Part shown: in pieces, positions 1-5,808 of the stretch
Layout: the number at the start of each line of letters is the position of its first letter
Numbering within the stretch: the stretch's first letter is position 1
Source: CAZLBC01 sp964557575
GTDB taxonomy: Bacteria; Planctomycetota; Phycisphaerae; SM23-33
Length of the DNA: 7,535 nt
Direction: 5' to 3'
Assembly: GCA_964557575.1 (NCBI GenBank)
Contig: CAZLBC010000155.1
Location: 1 to 7,535, forward strand
Made by a program: the position numbers and the translations under genes
The notes under the pieces: generated by a model
What the model saw: only the letters and a program-made list of their open reading frames with translations
Databases searched by the model: none
What the model was told of the DNA's origin: nothing

Positions 1-76
1 ACAGGCTAGTTTTCTGCTGATTCCCGTTTGTCACCGCTTGGTAGAACAGGTGAAAAAGCAGCCTGTCCCCTTTTTT
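1..76. repeat. REP-like imperfect inverted repeat, left end cut by window
   Basis: The first seven bases, ACAGGCT, are the reverse complement of AGCCTGT at 60-66, which is followed by CCCC and a run of six T (71-76). The inner parts also pair imperfectly (TTTTC near 10-14 against GAAAAAG near 53-59). The full element probably starts just before the window with GGGG, giving GGGGACAGGCT...AGCCTGTCCCC of about 75 bp. From memory, GGGGACAGGC...GCCTGTCCCC palindromes are common in planctomycetes and some other bacteria and are linked to REP-associated Y1 transposases (RAYTs); no such transposase is in this window. The stem followed by T6 could also end transcription of a plus-strand gene lying upstream. 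The family assignment is inference. Confidence 0.55.
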
Positions 77-84
77 GTATGCCA

Positions 85-112
85 TTGACACCGACGCCGG
101 TTCGTGTACCTT
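85..112 (+). promoter_or_regulatory. Candidate sigma-70 promoter of hisHF
   Basis: A perfect -35 hexamer TTGACA lies at 85-90. A weak -10, TACCTT, lies at 107-112 after a 16-bp spacer. Transcription would start near 119 and leave a leader of about 60 nt before the hisH ATG. The -10 matches consensus at only three of six positions, so this is a candidate only. Confidence 0.4.
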
Positions 113-177
113 CTGTGGTTTGATCGCGGGGCCGGCCCGCCGCGCCCCGCCGCACCGAAGCGCAGCGGAACAGCCCC

Positions 178-798
178 ATGATTTGCATCGTCGATTACAA
201 CGCCGGAAACCTCACCTCGGTCAAGCGGGCGCTCGACCACCTCGGCCGCCCGTCGGCGATCACCCCCGATCCCGCCGACGTCGCCGGCGCCGAGCGGATC
301 ATCTTCCCCGGCGTCGGCAGGGCGGGAACCGCCATGGCGATTATCGCCGACCGCGGTCTCGACGCCGCCCTGCGCGAGGCCTTCGGGAAGGGGACGCCCA
401 TCCTCGGCATTTGCCTCGGAACCCAGATCATCCTCTCCCGCTCCGCCGAGGACGACGCCGACTGTCTCGGTCTGATCGCGGGCGAATGCCCGCGGTTCGC
501 GCCGGACGACCCGGCACTGAAGGTCCCCCACATGGGATGGAACGCCGTCCGCACGACCGCCGCGCATCCCGTCCTCGCCGGCATCGCCGACGGCGACGAG
601 TTCTACTTCGTCCACTCCTACTACCCGCTGCCCGCCGACGAGGGCAACGTCCTCGCCGTCTGCGAGTACGGCATCGAATTCCCCGCGGCCATCGGAACCG
701 CAAACCTGGTGGCCACCCAGTTCCACCCCGAGAAAAGCGGCCGGCTCGGCCTGGAACTGCTCGAGAACTTCTGCCGTTGGGACGGATCGCCGTGCTGA
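178..798 (+). CDS. hisH: Imidazole glycerol phosphate synthase, glutaminase subunit HisH
   Basis: HisH is the class-I glutamine amidotransferase subunit of imidazole glycerol phosphate synthase. It hydrolyses glutamine and passes ammonia to HisF in cytoplasmic histidine biosynthesis. The 206-residue length fits the family. The start MICIVDYNAGN is the typical HisH N-terminus. The oxyanion motif PGVG is at residues 44-47, the nucleophile Cys79 is in GICLGTQ (77-83), and the catalytic His183 and Glu185 are in QFHPEKSG. The usual GICLGMQ has Thr in place of Met here, a mild change. The Shine-Dalgarno site is weak (GCGGAA, about 9 nt before ATG). The stop overlaps the hisF start by 7 nt, which indicates translational coupling. 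No other his genes are in view. Confidence 0.96.
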   Translation: MICIVDYNAGNLTSVKRALDHLGRPSAITPDPADVAGAERIIFPGVGRAGTAMAIIADRGLDAALREAFGKGTPILGICLGTQIILSRSAEDDADCLGLIAGECPRFAPDDPALKVPHMGWNAVRTTAAHPVLAGIADGDEFYFVHSYYPLPADEGNVLAVCEYGIEFPAAIGTANLVATQFHPEKSGRLGLELLENFCRWDGSPC

Positions 799-1568
799 CC
801 AAGCGCCTCATCTCCTGCCTCGACGTCCGCGGCGGCAAGCTCGCCAAGAGCGTCCGCTTCATCGACACCGTCGACATCGGCGACCCCGTCGCCCAGGCCG
901 GAAAATACTACGACGACGGCCTCGACGAACTGGTCATGTACGACATCACCGCCTCCAGCGACCGCCGGGATATCATGATCGACGTCGTCTCCGACGTCGC
1001 CCGTCAGGTCTTCATCCCCTTCTCGGTCGGCGGCGGCCTGCGGACCGTCGAGGATTGCAGCCGCGTCCTGCTCGCCGGCGCCGAGAAGGTCAACGTCAAC
1101 ACCGCGGCGGTCGACAACCCGCAGCTCGTGGCCGACGCCTCCCGGGCATTCGGGACCCAGTGCGTGGTCCTCTCGATGGACGTCCGCCGGGCGACGGGCG
1201 CCGCCCCGCCCTCCGGCTTCGAGATCGTCGTCGACGGCGGCCGCACCCCCACCGGCCGCGACGCGATCGCGTGGGCCGCGGAGGGCGAGCGGCTCGGCGC
1301 CGGCGAGATCGTCGTCAACGCCATCGACGCCGACGGGACCACCGCCGGCTACGACATCGAGCTGACCCGGCTCATCGCCGACACCGTCTCCATCCCGGTC
1401 ATCGCCTCCGGCGGCGGCGGCACGCCCGAGCACCTCCGCGCCGTCCTCACCGACGGCCGTGCCGACGCCGCCCTCGTCGCCTCCATCCTCCACTACGGCA
1501 CCTACACCGTCCGTGAACTGAAGCAATACCTCCACGACAGCGGCCTGCCGATACGCATGCATTATTAA
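792..1568 (+). CDS. hisF: Imidazole glycerol phosphate synthase, cyclase subunit HisF
   Basis: HisF uses ammonia from HisH to convert PRFAR into imidazole glycerol phosphate and AICAR. It is a (beta-alpha)8 barrel of 258 residues, the normal length. The catalytic pair Asp11 (CLDV) and Asp130 (SMDV) sit at the same numbers as in the Thermotoga enzyme. Asp51 is in YDITASS and Asp179 is in DADGT. The phosphate-binding loops are VGGG (79-82) and SGGGG (206-210); the usual SGGAG carries Gly instead of Ala. The GTG at 792 is chosen because it gives the normal N-terminus LTKRLISCLDV and overlaps hisH by 7 nt; the frame stays open further upstream but gives only low-complexity Arg/Pro sequence. YDITASS and DADGT argue for true histidine synthesis rather than the glycan-amidation HisF variants. 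Confidence 0.96.
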   Translation: MLTKRLISCLDVRGGKLAKSVRFIDTVDIGDPVAQAGKYYDDGLDELVMYDITASSDRRDIMIDVVSDVARQVFIPFSVGGGLRTVEDCSRVLLAGAEKVNVNTAAVDNPQLVADASRAFGTQCVVLSMDVRRATGAAPPSGFEIVVDGGRTPTGRDAIAWAAEGERLGAGEIVVNAIDADGTTAGYDIELTRLIADTVSIPVIASGGGGTPEHLRAVLTDGRADAALVASILHYGTYTVRELKQYLHDSGLPIRMHY

Positions 1569-1578
1569 GTGCCTGCCG

Positions 1579-1612
1579 GCCGCTCCGGCCTGGCTGCGAA
1601 AGGATCTTTTTT
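1579..1612 (+). terminator. Weak candidate terminator after hisF
   Basis: Eleven bases after the hisF stop, GGCCG and CGGCC (1579-1583 and 1587-1591 approximately) form a 5-bp GC stem with a CTC loop. A run of six T follows at 1607-1612, but about 15 nt after the stem instead of directly. This is a poor intrinsic terminator, listed only because nothing better lies between hisF and the assembly gap. Confidence 0.2.
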
Positions 1613-1638
1613 GCGCCTGTCTTCGTCATCCTGCATCG

Positions 1639-1738
1639 NNNNNNNNNNNNNNNNNNNNNNNNNNNNNNNNNNNNNNNNNNNNNNNNNNNNNNNNNNNNNN
1701 NNNNNNNNNNNNNNNNNNNNNNNNNNNNNNNNNNNNNN
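1639..1738. other. Assembly gap of 100 N
   Basis: Exactly 100 consecutive N, the placeholder size often used for gaps of unknown length. The real distance between hisF and the DUF1080 gene is therefore unknown, and genes may be missing. The right-hand contig begins with an A-run and a perfect inverted repeat of a kind that may recur in the genome, which would explain why assembly stopped here. Confidence 0.97.
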
Positions 1739-1795
1739 AAAAAAAACGGGGACGCTCACCTGTTTCACCATGCCTGAAAACAGGTGAGCGTCCCC
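1739..1795 (-). terminator. Perfect 18-bp hairpin plus T-run after the DUF1080 gene
   Basis: GGGGACGCTCACCTGTTT (1748-1765) and its exact reverse complement (1778-1795) enclose a 12-nt loop. Read on the minus strand, the stem is followed by G and then at least eight T (1746-1739, up to the gap). That is the form of a rho-independent terminator, 26 nt after the stop codon of the leftward DUF1080 gene. The arms have the same GGGGAC...GTCCCC ends as the element at the window's left edge, and both contain AACAGGTGA, so this may be a repeat-family member now serving as a terminator. Confidence 0.7.
1748..1795. repeat. REP-like palindrome GGGGACGCTCACC...GGTGAGCGTCCCC
   Basis: This is the palindrome that also forms the terminator above, listed separately as a likely dispersed repeat. 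It shares terminal GGGGAC/GTCCCC and an internal AACAGGTGA with the element at 1-76 but differs in the middle, so the two would be different subfamilies. Its position at a contig end fits a multi-copy sequence. The copy number cannot be seen from one window. Confidence 0.5.
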
Positions 1796-1820
1796 TCATG
1801 AAGCGTCGGTGGTTGTGACG

Positions 1821-3131
1821 CTACTTCTCGATCGGGATCAGGACGATATTCCGGAACTCCATCTTCGAGCCCTCCGACTGGAAGGCGATCGTGCCGGGCA
1901 CCTCCTCGCACGCGGTCGCCGTGTTCTGCAGCAGGCCGTTGACCCGTATCGCCAGGTCGCCGCCGTTGATCGTCATCTCGTACTCGTTCCACTCGCCCAG
2001 CGGCTTCTCGTTTGACGGGTGGAGCTTGACGGTCCGTCGGCCCTTCGTCCGGTCGGGGTCGACCGTCATCGGGAACTTTCCGATGTTCCAGATGTCGCCC
2101 TTGTTATTGAACGCGCCCTGGCACTCGATCGACTTCGGCCAGACTGTATCCTCGCCGACCATGCGGAGCAGGACCCCGCCGTTGCCCTTTGTCAGGTGGC
2201 GGACCTGCATCCGGAGCACGTAGTTGGCGTAGTCCTTCTCCGTGCGGATGTAGCCCACCGGCCGGCCGGCGTTGACCAGCACGCCGTCCTTGACGCTCCA
2301 GACGTCCTTGAGCTTGTCACTGGAAAAGGTCCAGCCGTCGAGGTTCTCGCCGTTGAACAGGCCGAACGCCTCGCCGTACTGCGCGTCCAGGTTCTTGAGT
2401 TTGATGTCCTTGAACTCCACCCACATCGGCGCACCGGCGTGGAGCTGGAGGGCCAGGACGCCCGCCATGCAGCGGCCCTTCGTGTCGTTGTCGATCAATT
2501 CCATCGTCTGGAAGCCGTTGAGCCGCATCATCACGTGGTTTCCGCGGCAGATGATCTCGTACTCGTTCCAGGCGTCCGGGTCGTCGTTGGACCGGTAGTA
2601 GCCGGCCTCGATCATCTTCTTGACGTCGCCGACCTTCCCGACCACTTTCTTCTCGATCTTTTTCTCGCCCGGCTCGATGACCATGAAGTCGCCGACGTTC
2701 ACCAGCCAGCCCCGGCCCTTCTCGTGGTAGAGGAACCCGACCTTGCCGGGCTTCTCCTGGACCTCCGCCTGGTAGCCGCTGACCACCCACGGGTTTGTCG
2801 AGCCCTTCTTGCCGACGACTGCGCTGCGGTACTGGACGCCGGAGTTGTTGCTGTCCCCGACGCGGAATTTCAGCCTGAAAACGAAGTTGTCGGGCTTCCC
2901 GCCCTGCCGGATCAGGAAGGTGTTGCCGCGGGCCTTCTTCTCGGGCGTCGTCTCGCCGCGGATGACCCCGTCCTTCACCGACCAGAGCCGCTCGTCTCCC
3001 TCCCACCCGGAGAGATCCTTCCCGTTGAACAGGCTGACGTACCCCTCGTCGTCCGGGGCGGCGTCGGCCGCGGCAAGAGGGGCTGAGAGACATGCCGATA
3101 CGAGTACTGCCGTCATGATCGTGCGTTTCAT
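1821..3131 (-). CDS. Secreted protein with two DUF1080 (3-keto-disaccharide hydrolase) domains
   Basis: The predicted 436-residue protein has a signal peptide (about residues 1-23: MKRT, then a hydrophobic stretch ending APLAAADA). Two tandem DUF1080 concanavalin-like domains follow, roughly 31-246 and 256-434. Each begins with the family hallmark: YVSLFNGKDLSGW and FGLFNGENLDGW. Each also has a WNEYE motif (residues 188-192 and 381-385). The Pfam family is named 3-keto-disaccharide hydrolase and is linked to cleavage of 3-keto-glycosides. Its substrate here is unknown, and the protein probably acts in the periplasm or outer envelope. The ATG at 3131 is chosen over a TTG 21 nt upstream because AAGGAAAGG lies 7 nt before it; the TTG would overlap that ribosome site. 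It is divergent from the sulfatase, has its own promoter at 3178-3207 and ends at a strong hairpin. Confidence 0.88.
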   Translation of the reverse strand: MKRTIMTAVLVSACLSAPLAAADAAPDDEGYVSLFNGKDLSGWEGDERLWSVKDGVIRGETTPEKKARGNTFLIRQGGKPDNFVFRLKFRVGDSNNSGVQYRSAVVGKKGSTNPWVVSGYQAEVQEKPGKVGFLYHEKGRGWLVNVGDFMVIEPGEKKIEKKVVGKVGDVKKMIEAGYYRSNDDPDAWNEYEIICRGNHVMMRLNGFQTMELIDNDTKGRCMAGVLALQLHAGAPMWVEFKDIKLKNLDAQYGEAFGLFNGENLDGWTFSSDKLKDVWSVKDGVLVNAGRPVGYIRTEKDYANYVLRMQVRHLTKGNGGVLLRMVGEDTVWPKSIECQGAFNNKGDIWNIGKFPMTVDPDRTKGRRTVKLHPSNEKPLGEWNEYEMTINGGDLAIRVNGLLQNTATACEEVPGTIAFQSEGSKMEFRNIVLIPIEK

Positions 3132-3177
3132 GGTGTTGCCTTTCCTTTTCAAGACGTGAGGTGTGACTCAATACGAC

Positions 3178-3207
3178 ATTATACCGCCGTTCGCCCCGGC
3201 GTTTCAA
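3178..3207 (-). promoter_or_regulatory. Promoter of the DUF1080 gene
   Basis: On the minus strand, TTGAAA (3207-3202, five of six to consensus) is followed after 18 bp by a perfect TATAAT (3183-3178) in the context GGTATAATG. The start of transcription would be near 3171, giving a leader of about 40 nt that holds the AAGGAAAGG ribosome site. Confidence 0.65.
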
Positions 3208-3274
3208 CCGAGCCGGATACGTTTACAGCGGGTTTTACTGAAGTGCCTTTATTTCAACCGATTCGGCGTTTCAA
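3198..3274. repeat. Direct repeat GGCGTTTCAA within the divergent promoter region
   Basis: GGCGTTTCAA occurs at 3198-3207 and 3265-3274, and a shorter relative, ATTTCAACCGA, lies at 3251-3261. The outer copies sit at the -35 positions of the leftward and rightward promoters, each 18 bp from its TATAAT. They could be binding sites for a shared regulator, but ten bases are short and this is only suggestive. Confidence 0.3.
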
Positions 3275-3298
3275 TTTCCCGCCGCCGATGGGTATAAT
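3269..3298 (+). promoter_or_regulatory. Promoter of the sulfatase gene
   Basis: A perfect TATAAT at 3293-3298 lies in the context GGTATAATG, identical to that of the opposing promoter. The -35 candidate is TTTCAA at 3269-3274 (18-bp spacer), a poor match to TTGACA, so the promoter may need an activator. Transcription would start near 3305, leaving about 32 nt before the start codon. Confidence 0.55.
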
Positions 3299-3336
3299 GA
3301 CCCCGCAGCATTTTTCTTTTACAGGAGACTGACACC

Positions 3337-4779
3337 GTGAAACGACGGGAATTCCTTCACACCGCCGGCATCGCCGTTGCCGCCGCCGCGACCACGACCC
3401 GCGCCGCCGCCGACAAACGGCCGAACATCCTCTTTTGCCTCGCCGACGACTGGGGCTGGCCCCACGCCGGCGCCTGCGGCGACCCGGTCGTCAAGACGCC
3501 CACCTTCGACCGCCTCGCCGCCGAGGGCGTCCTCTTCGAGCGGGCTTTTGTCGCCGCCCCGTCGTGCACGCCGTGCCGCAACGCCCTCATGACGGGTCAG
3601 TGGCACTGGCGCCTGGGGCAGGGGGCCAACCTCTGGAGCACCCTCCATCCCCGCTACCCGGTCTTCCCCCGCCTCCTGGAAGACGCCGGCTATTTCGTCG
3701 GCCACTGGCGGAAGGCCTGGGGGCCGGGCAGGTGGCAGGCCCTGGGCCGGAAGGAACACCCCGCCGGCCGGCAGTTCCGCAAGGGCTTCGGCGACTTCCT
3801 GAAGCAGCGGCCGAAGGACACGCCCTTCTGCTTCTGGCTGGGCACCTCCGACCCCCACCGGCCCTACGCGGCCGGCAGCGGCGCCGGGAGCGGCATCGAC
3901 ATCGACACGATTCGTCTGCCGGCCGACCTGCCGGACTCCCAGATCGTCCGCCGCGACGTCGCCGACTACTATTTCGAAGTCCAGCGGTGGGACGGCGACG
4001 TCGGCCGCGCCGTCGAGCGCCTCGAGGACGCCGGCGAACTGGAGAACACCATCGTGGTCATGTCCGGCGACCACGGCATGCCCTTTCCCCGCCACAAGTG
4101 CAACCTCTACGACGCCGGCACCCGCGTCCCGCTCGCCGTTCGCTGGGGCGCGAAGGCCCCCGGCGGCCGCCGGGTGGCGGACTTCGTCTCGTTTACCGAC
4201 CTCGCCCCCACCTTCCTCGAGGCGGCCGGCGCCGCGGTGCCCGAGCAGATGACCGGCCGGTCGCTGCTGGATATCCTGCTGTCGAAGAAATCGGGGCAGG
4301 TCGACCCCGGCCGCGACCACGTCCTGACCGGCCGGGAGCGCCATACCCCCGCCCAGGAGAAGCCGAGCATGGCCGGCTACCCGATGCGGGCGATCCGCAC
4401 CGACCGGCACCTCTACATCCGGAACTTCGCGCCGGACCGCTGGCCGGCCGGCGTCCCGGCCGACTCCACCCACGGCACGCCCTACGCCGACTGCGACGGC
4501 GGTCCGACCAAGTCGCACATTATCGCACACCGCGACGACCCGGCGGTCCGGCCGTTCTACGACCTGGCCTTCGCCAAACGCCCCGCCGAGGAGCTTTACG
4601 ATGTCGCGGCCGACCCCGGGCAGGTCAACAACGTCGCCGGCGACCCGAAGTACGCGGCGGTCAGAAAGAAGCTCGCCGCCCGCCTGGACGCCGCGCTGAA
4701 GGAAACCGGCGACCCGCGCGTGACCGACGCGCCCGTGACGTTCGCCTCCTGCCCCTACTACGGCAGGATCAGGAAGTAA
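3337..4779 (+). CDS. Tat-exported type I (S1 family) sulfatase
   Basis: A 480-residue formylglycine-dependent sulfatase, which hydrolyses sulfate esters or sulfamates, probably on a polysaccharide in the periplasm. The N-terminus MKRREFL followed by an Ala-rich stretch is a twin-arginine signal (cleavage near residues 23-25). The core starts at RPNILFCLADDWG with metal ligands Asp37 and Asp38. The maturation motif C-x-P-x-R is CTPCR at 77-81, so Cys77 would become formylglycine. Other expected active-site residues are Lys126 (RKAWGPG), His174 (DPHRPY), Asp245-His246 (SGDHG) and Lys254 (RHKCNLYD). The FPRHKCNLYDAGTRVPL arm recalls heparan N-sulfatase-like members, but the substrate is not established. 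The GTG start is supported by AGGAG at 3323-3327, 9 nt upstream. It is divergent from the DUF1080 gene and probably works with it on glycans. Confidence 0.93.
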   Translation: MKRREFLHTAGIAVAAAATTTRAAADKRPNILFCLADDWGWPHAGACGDPVVKTPTFDRLAAEGVLFERAFVAAPSCTPCRNALMTGQWHWRLGQGANLWSTLHPRYPVFPRLLEDAGYFVGHWRKAWGPGRWQALGRKEHPAGRQFRKGFGDFLKQRPKDTPFCFWLGTSDPHRPYAAGSGAGSGIDIDTIRLPADLPDSQIVRRDVADYYFEVQRWDGDVGRAVERLEDAGELENTIVVMSGDHGMPFPRHKCNLYDAGTRVPLAVRWGAKAPGGRRVADFVSFTDLAPTFLEAAGAAVPEQMTGRSLLDILLSKKSGQVDPGRDHVLTGRERHTPAQEKPSMAGYPMRAIRTDRHLYIRNFAPDRWPAGVPADSTHGTPYADCDGGPTKSHIIAHRDDPAVRPFYDLAFAKRPAEELYDVAADPGQVNNVAGDPKYAAVRKKLAARLDAALKETGDPRVTDAPVTFASCPYYGRIRK

Positions 4780-4854
4780 CAGCGGACAGCGGGAGGGCGG
4801 TACGGCCGTGGTGGTACCCGGTTACCGGGCGCAGAATCATACGTGTGGCCGGAA

Positions 4855-4917
4855 TCAGGCTCCCGCCGAGTTTCCGGTTACCTCATTGAGAAAGCGTATC
4901 AACGGCGGCATGCTCAT
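4855..4917 (-). pseudogene. HEPN toxin remnant, in-frame deletion (locus 1)
   Basis: This 20-codon frame, MSMPPLIRFLNEVTGNSAGA, starts with the same ATG-AGC-ATG that opens the HEPN gene of locus 2. It then jumps directly to that gene's tail: PPLIRFLNEVTG here against PPLIRSLREVTG there. At DNA level the tail (4908-4874) matches 6224-6190 at 28 of 35 bases. Relative to locus 2 with its own lost base restored, exactly 96 codons are missing. The deletion keeps the frame, start and stop but removes the whole RNase core including RxxxxHxY. It is not expected to be a toxin. The GGAGG ribosome site 6 nt before the ATG is still present, so the peptide could be translated. Homology is clear; the deletion mechanism is inference. 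Confidence 0.75.
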
Positions 4918-5206
4918 ATTCGACCTCCGCCGCGTTCAACACGGCATCACGGAAACGAGGATGCAGCCCCGCTGTCGTGTGCAATTCGGTCCTGCGGCCC
5001 AGTATTTCACCAAGCTCAATTTCCAGTCCCGCCAGCGTAATAAGCCCCACTCGCGTGCCCGGCTCGAATTGCACCAGCACGTCCACGTCGCTGTCCGCGG
5101 AGAAATCCTCGCGCAGCACCGATCCGAACAGGGCCAGCCGGCGAATCCGGTTGCGCCGGCAGAAGTCTGCCACCATATCATTCGGTATGTCGATTCTGGC
5201 TGTCAT
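4883..5206 (-). CDS. mntA: MNT-domain nucleotidyltransferase antitoxin, copy 1
   Basis: A 107-residue minimal nucleotidyltransferase of the MNT/HEPN toxin-antitoxin type. In characterised pairs MntA transfers AMP from ATP to the tyrosine of the HEPN RxxxxHxY motif and so neutralises the RNase. The signature GSx10DxD is intact: Gly28-Ser29, then Asp40 and Asp42 (SDVDVLVQF). Residues 1-100 match copy 2 at 86 positions. Copy 2 stops after EYEHA, whereas here the HEPN deletion removed that stop and the frame runs on for seven residues (AVDTLSQ) into the HEPN tail in another frame. The ribosome site is weak (CAGAG against CGGAGAG in copy 2). The partner toxin is reduced to a 20-codon remnant, so this is now a solitary antitoxin. 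It is convergent with the sulfatase gene. Confidence 0.85.
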   Translation of the reverse strand: MTARIDIPNDMVADFCRRNRIRRLALFGSVLREDFSADSDVDVLVQFEPGTRVGLITLAGLEIELGEILGRRTELHTTAGLHPRFRDAVLNAAEVEYEHAAVDTLSQ

Positions 5207-5223
5207 GCCGTACTCTGTTGAAA

Positions 5224-5250
5224 ATTATAGCGTACCCGTACCCCGGTCAA
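5224..5250 (-). promoter_or_regulatory. Candidate promoter of MNT copy 1
   Basis: On the minus strand, TTGACC (5250-5245) and a perfect TATAAT (5229-5224) are separated by 15 bp, shorter than the ideal 17. Transcription would start near 5217, about 10 nt before the ATG, so the message would be nearly leaderless. The matching position in copy 2 reads TATACT (6837-6832) without a recognisable -35 at proper spacing. Confidence 0.4.
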
Positions 5251-5261
5251 TGCTGCAACCG

Positions 5262-5342
5262 TTATTCCTCCGGCCCCCCGTCGGCCCCCAGCCTCCCCGC
5301 GGCGAGAAACAGCAGGGCGGTTGCGGCGGTGATGCGGTTCAT
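5262..5342 (-). pseudogene. 26-codon signal-peptide mini-ORF fused to the tail of a beta-helix-like gene
   Basis: A short frame with a good ribosome site (GAGAGG, 8 nt before ATG) encodes a classic signal-peptide start, MNRITAATALLFLAAGRLGA, then ADGGPEE-type residues and a stop. Its last 13 codons are homologous, in the same frame, to the last codons of the beta-helix gene at the right edge: AAGRLGADGGPEE here, AAGRPEADGGRE there. DNA homology between the two loci begins abruptly at 5303 and 6911. The simplest reading is a gene that lost its middle in frame, keeping its signal peptide and its last codons. This cannot be confirmed because the 5' end of the intact gene lies outside the window. 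A functional small secreted peptide is possible but less likely. Confidence 0.5.
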
Positions 5343-5595
5343 GGTCGTTTCCTCTCCGGCCGGGAATCGAGGATAGCATACCGGGGGTGACACGGCAACC
5401 GGTGGGGGGGTGACGGCAATTCACCCGGCGGCGGAAACCGCGCACAAGACATACACGGCTATGTTCTGCGGCGCGATTTCTTTCGACGGTTCGTCTTTAT
5501 CAGATGCCTGTCGACGCATTGCCGCGGCCACAGAACCGTGATGCCCCTGAACCCCGACGCGGCTCGCAGCGCCTCACCCCCGCAGATTAATGATA
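5343..5595. other. Intergenic region between the mini-ORF and hicB
   Basis: No supported gene, RNA or strong terminator is seen. A possible minus-strand promoter for the mini-ORF is TTGCCG (5398-5393), 17 bp, TATCCT (5375-5370). A 32-codon minus-strand frame (5519-5421) is present but has no ribosome site and no recognisable motif, so it is not called. Confidence 0.4.
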
Positions 5596-5808
5596 TCAGG
5601 CAAACGCCAGGCGATGGCCGCGCGGGGAGGGAATGGGGTCGCCGAATTCTCTGGCTGTTTCTATCCAGTGTGAAATAGCCTCTTTTGCGCTCGCCAGGGC
5701 TGATTCATACGAATCACCGTGCGCCATGCAACCGGGCAATTCGGGAACATCGGCGACAAATGACTGATCCTCGTTGCTCCAGAATATGATTATTTCGTAC
5801 TTAGTCAT
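5596..5808 (-). CDS. hicB: HicB-family antitoxin (short form)
   Basis: A 70-residue protein matching the short HicB fold (partial RNase-H-like). The N-terminus TKYEIIIFWSNEDQSFVADV is followed by the hallmark PELPGCMAHGDSYESALA (about residues 22-39) and the C-terminal WIETAREFGDPIPSPRG. It has no DNA-binding ribbon-helix-helix or helix-turn-helix extension, so by itself it may repress poorly. It would bind and block HicA. The ATG at 5808 overlaps the hicA stop by 8 nt; a GTG directly before it is an alternative start. GGAG lies 9 nt upstream of the ATG, inside hicA. The toxin-first order and overlap are typical of hicAB operons. Confidence 0.9.
   Translation of the reverse strand: MTKYEIIIFWSNEDQSFVADVPELPGCMAHGDSYESALASAKEAISHWIETAREFGDPIPSPRGHRLAFA

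Noticed and set aside
75..791. In-frame upstream extension of hisF across hisH
   Set aside because: The residues are Arg/Pro-rich shadow sequence, and the HisF N-terminus begins at the GTG at 792.
621..1562. Long minus-strand open frame opposite hisF
   Set aside because: It is antisense to a clear hisF, Val/Gly/Asp-rich and has no family motif: a GC-bias shadow frame.
178..1568. HisH/HisF pair as a glycan-amidation or nonulosonate-type variant
   Set aside because: HisF keeps YDITASS, DADGT, Asp11 and Asp130 at canonical positions, which fits histidine biosynthesis, and no surface-polysaccharide genes are adjacent.
2019..3086. Long plus-strand open frame opposite the DUF1080 gene
   Set aside because: The sequence is low-complexity (Val, Leu, Ala, Asp, His) and lies antisense to a gene with a signal peptide, ribosome site and two conserved domains.
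4813..4826. Near-palindrome GGTACCCGGTTACC between the convergent sulfatase and MNT genes
   Set aside because: It is short, has a central mismatch and no T-run on either strand, so neither a terminator nor an operator can be supported.
5421..5519. 32-codon minus-strand frame between hicB and the mini-ORF
   Set aside because: It has no ribosome site, no family resemblance and is too short to support by sequence alone.
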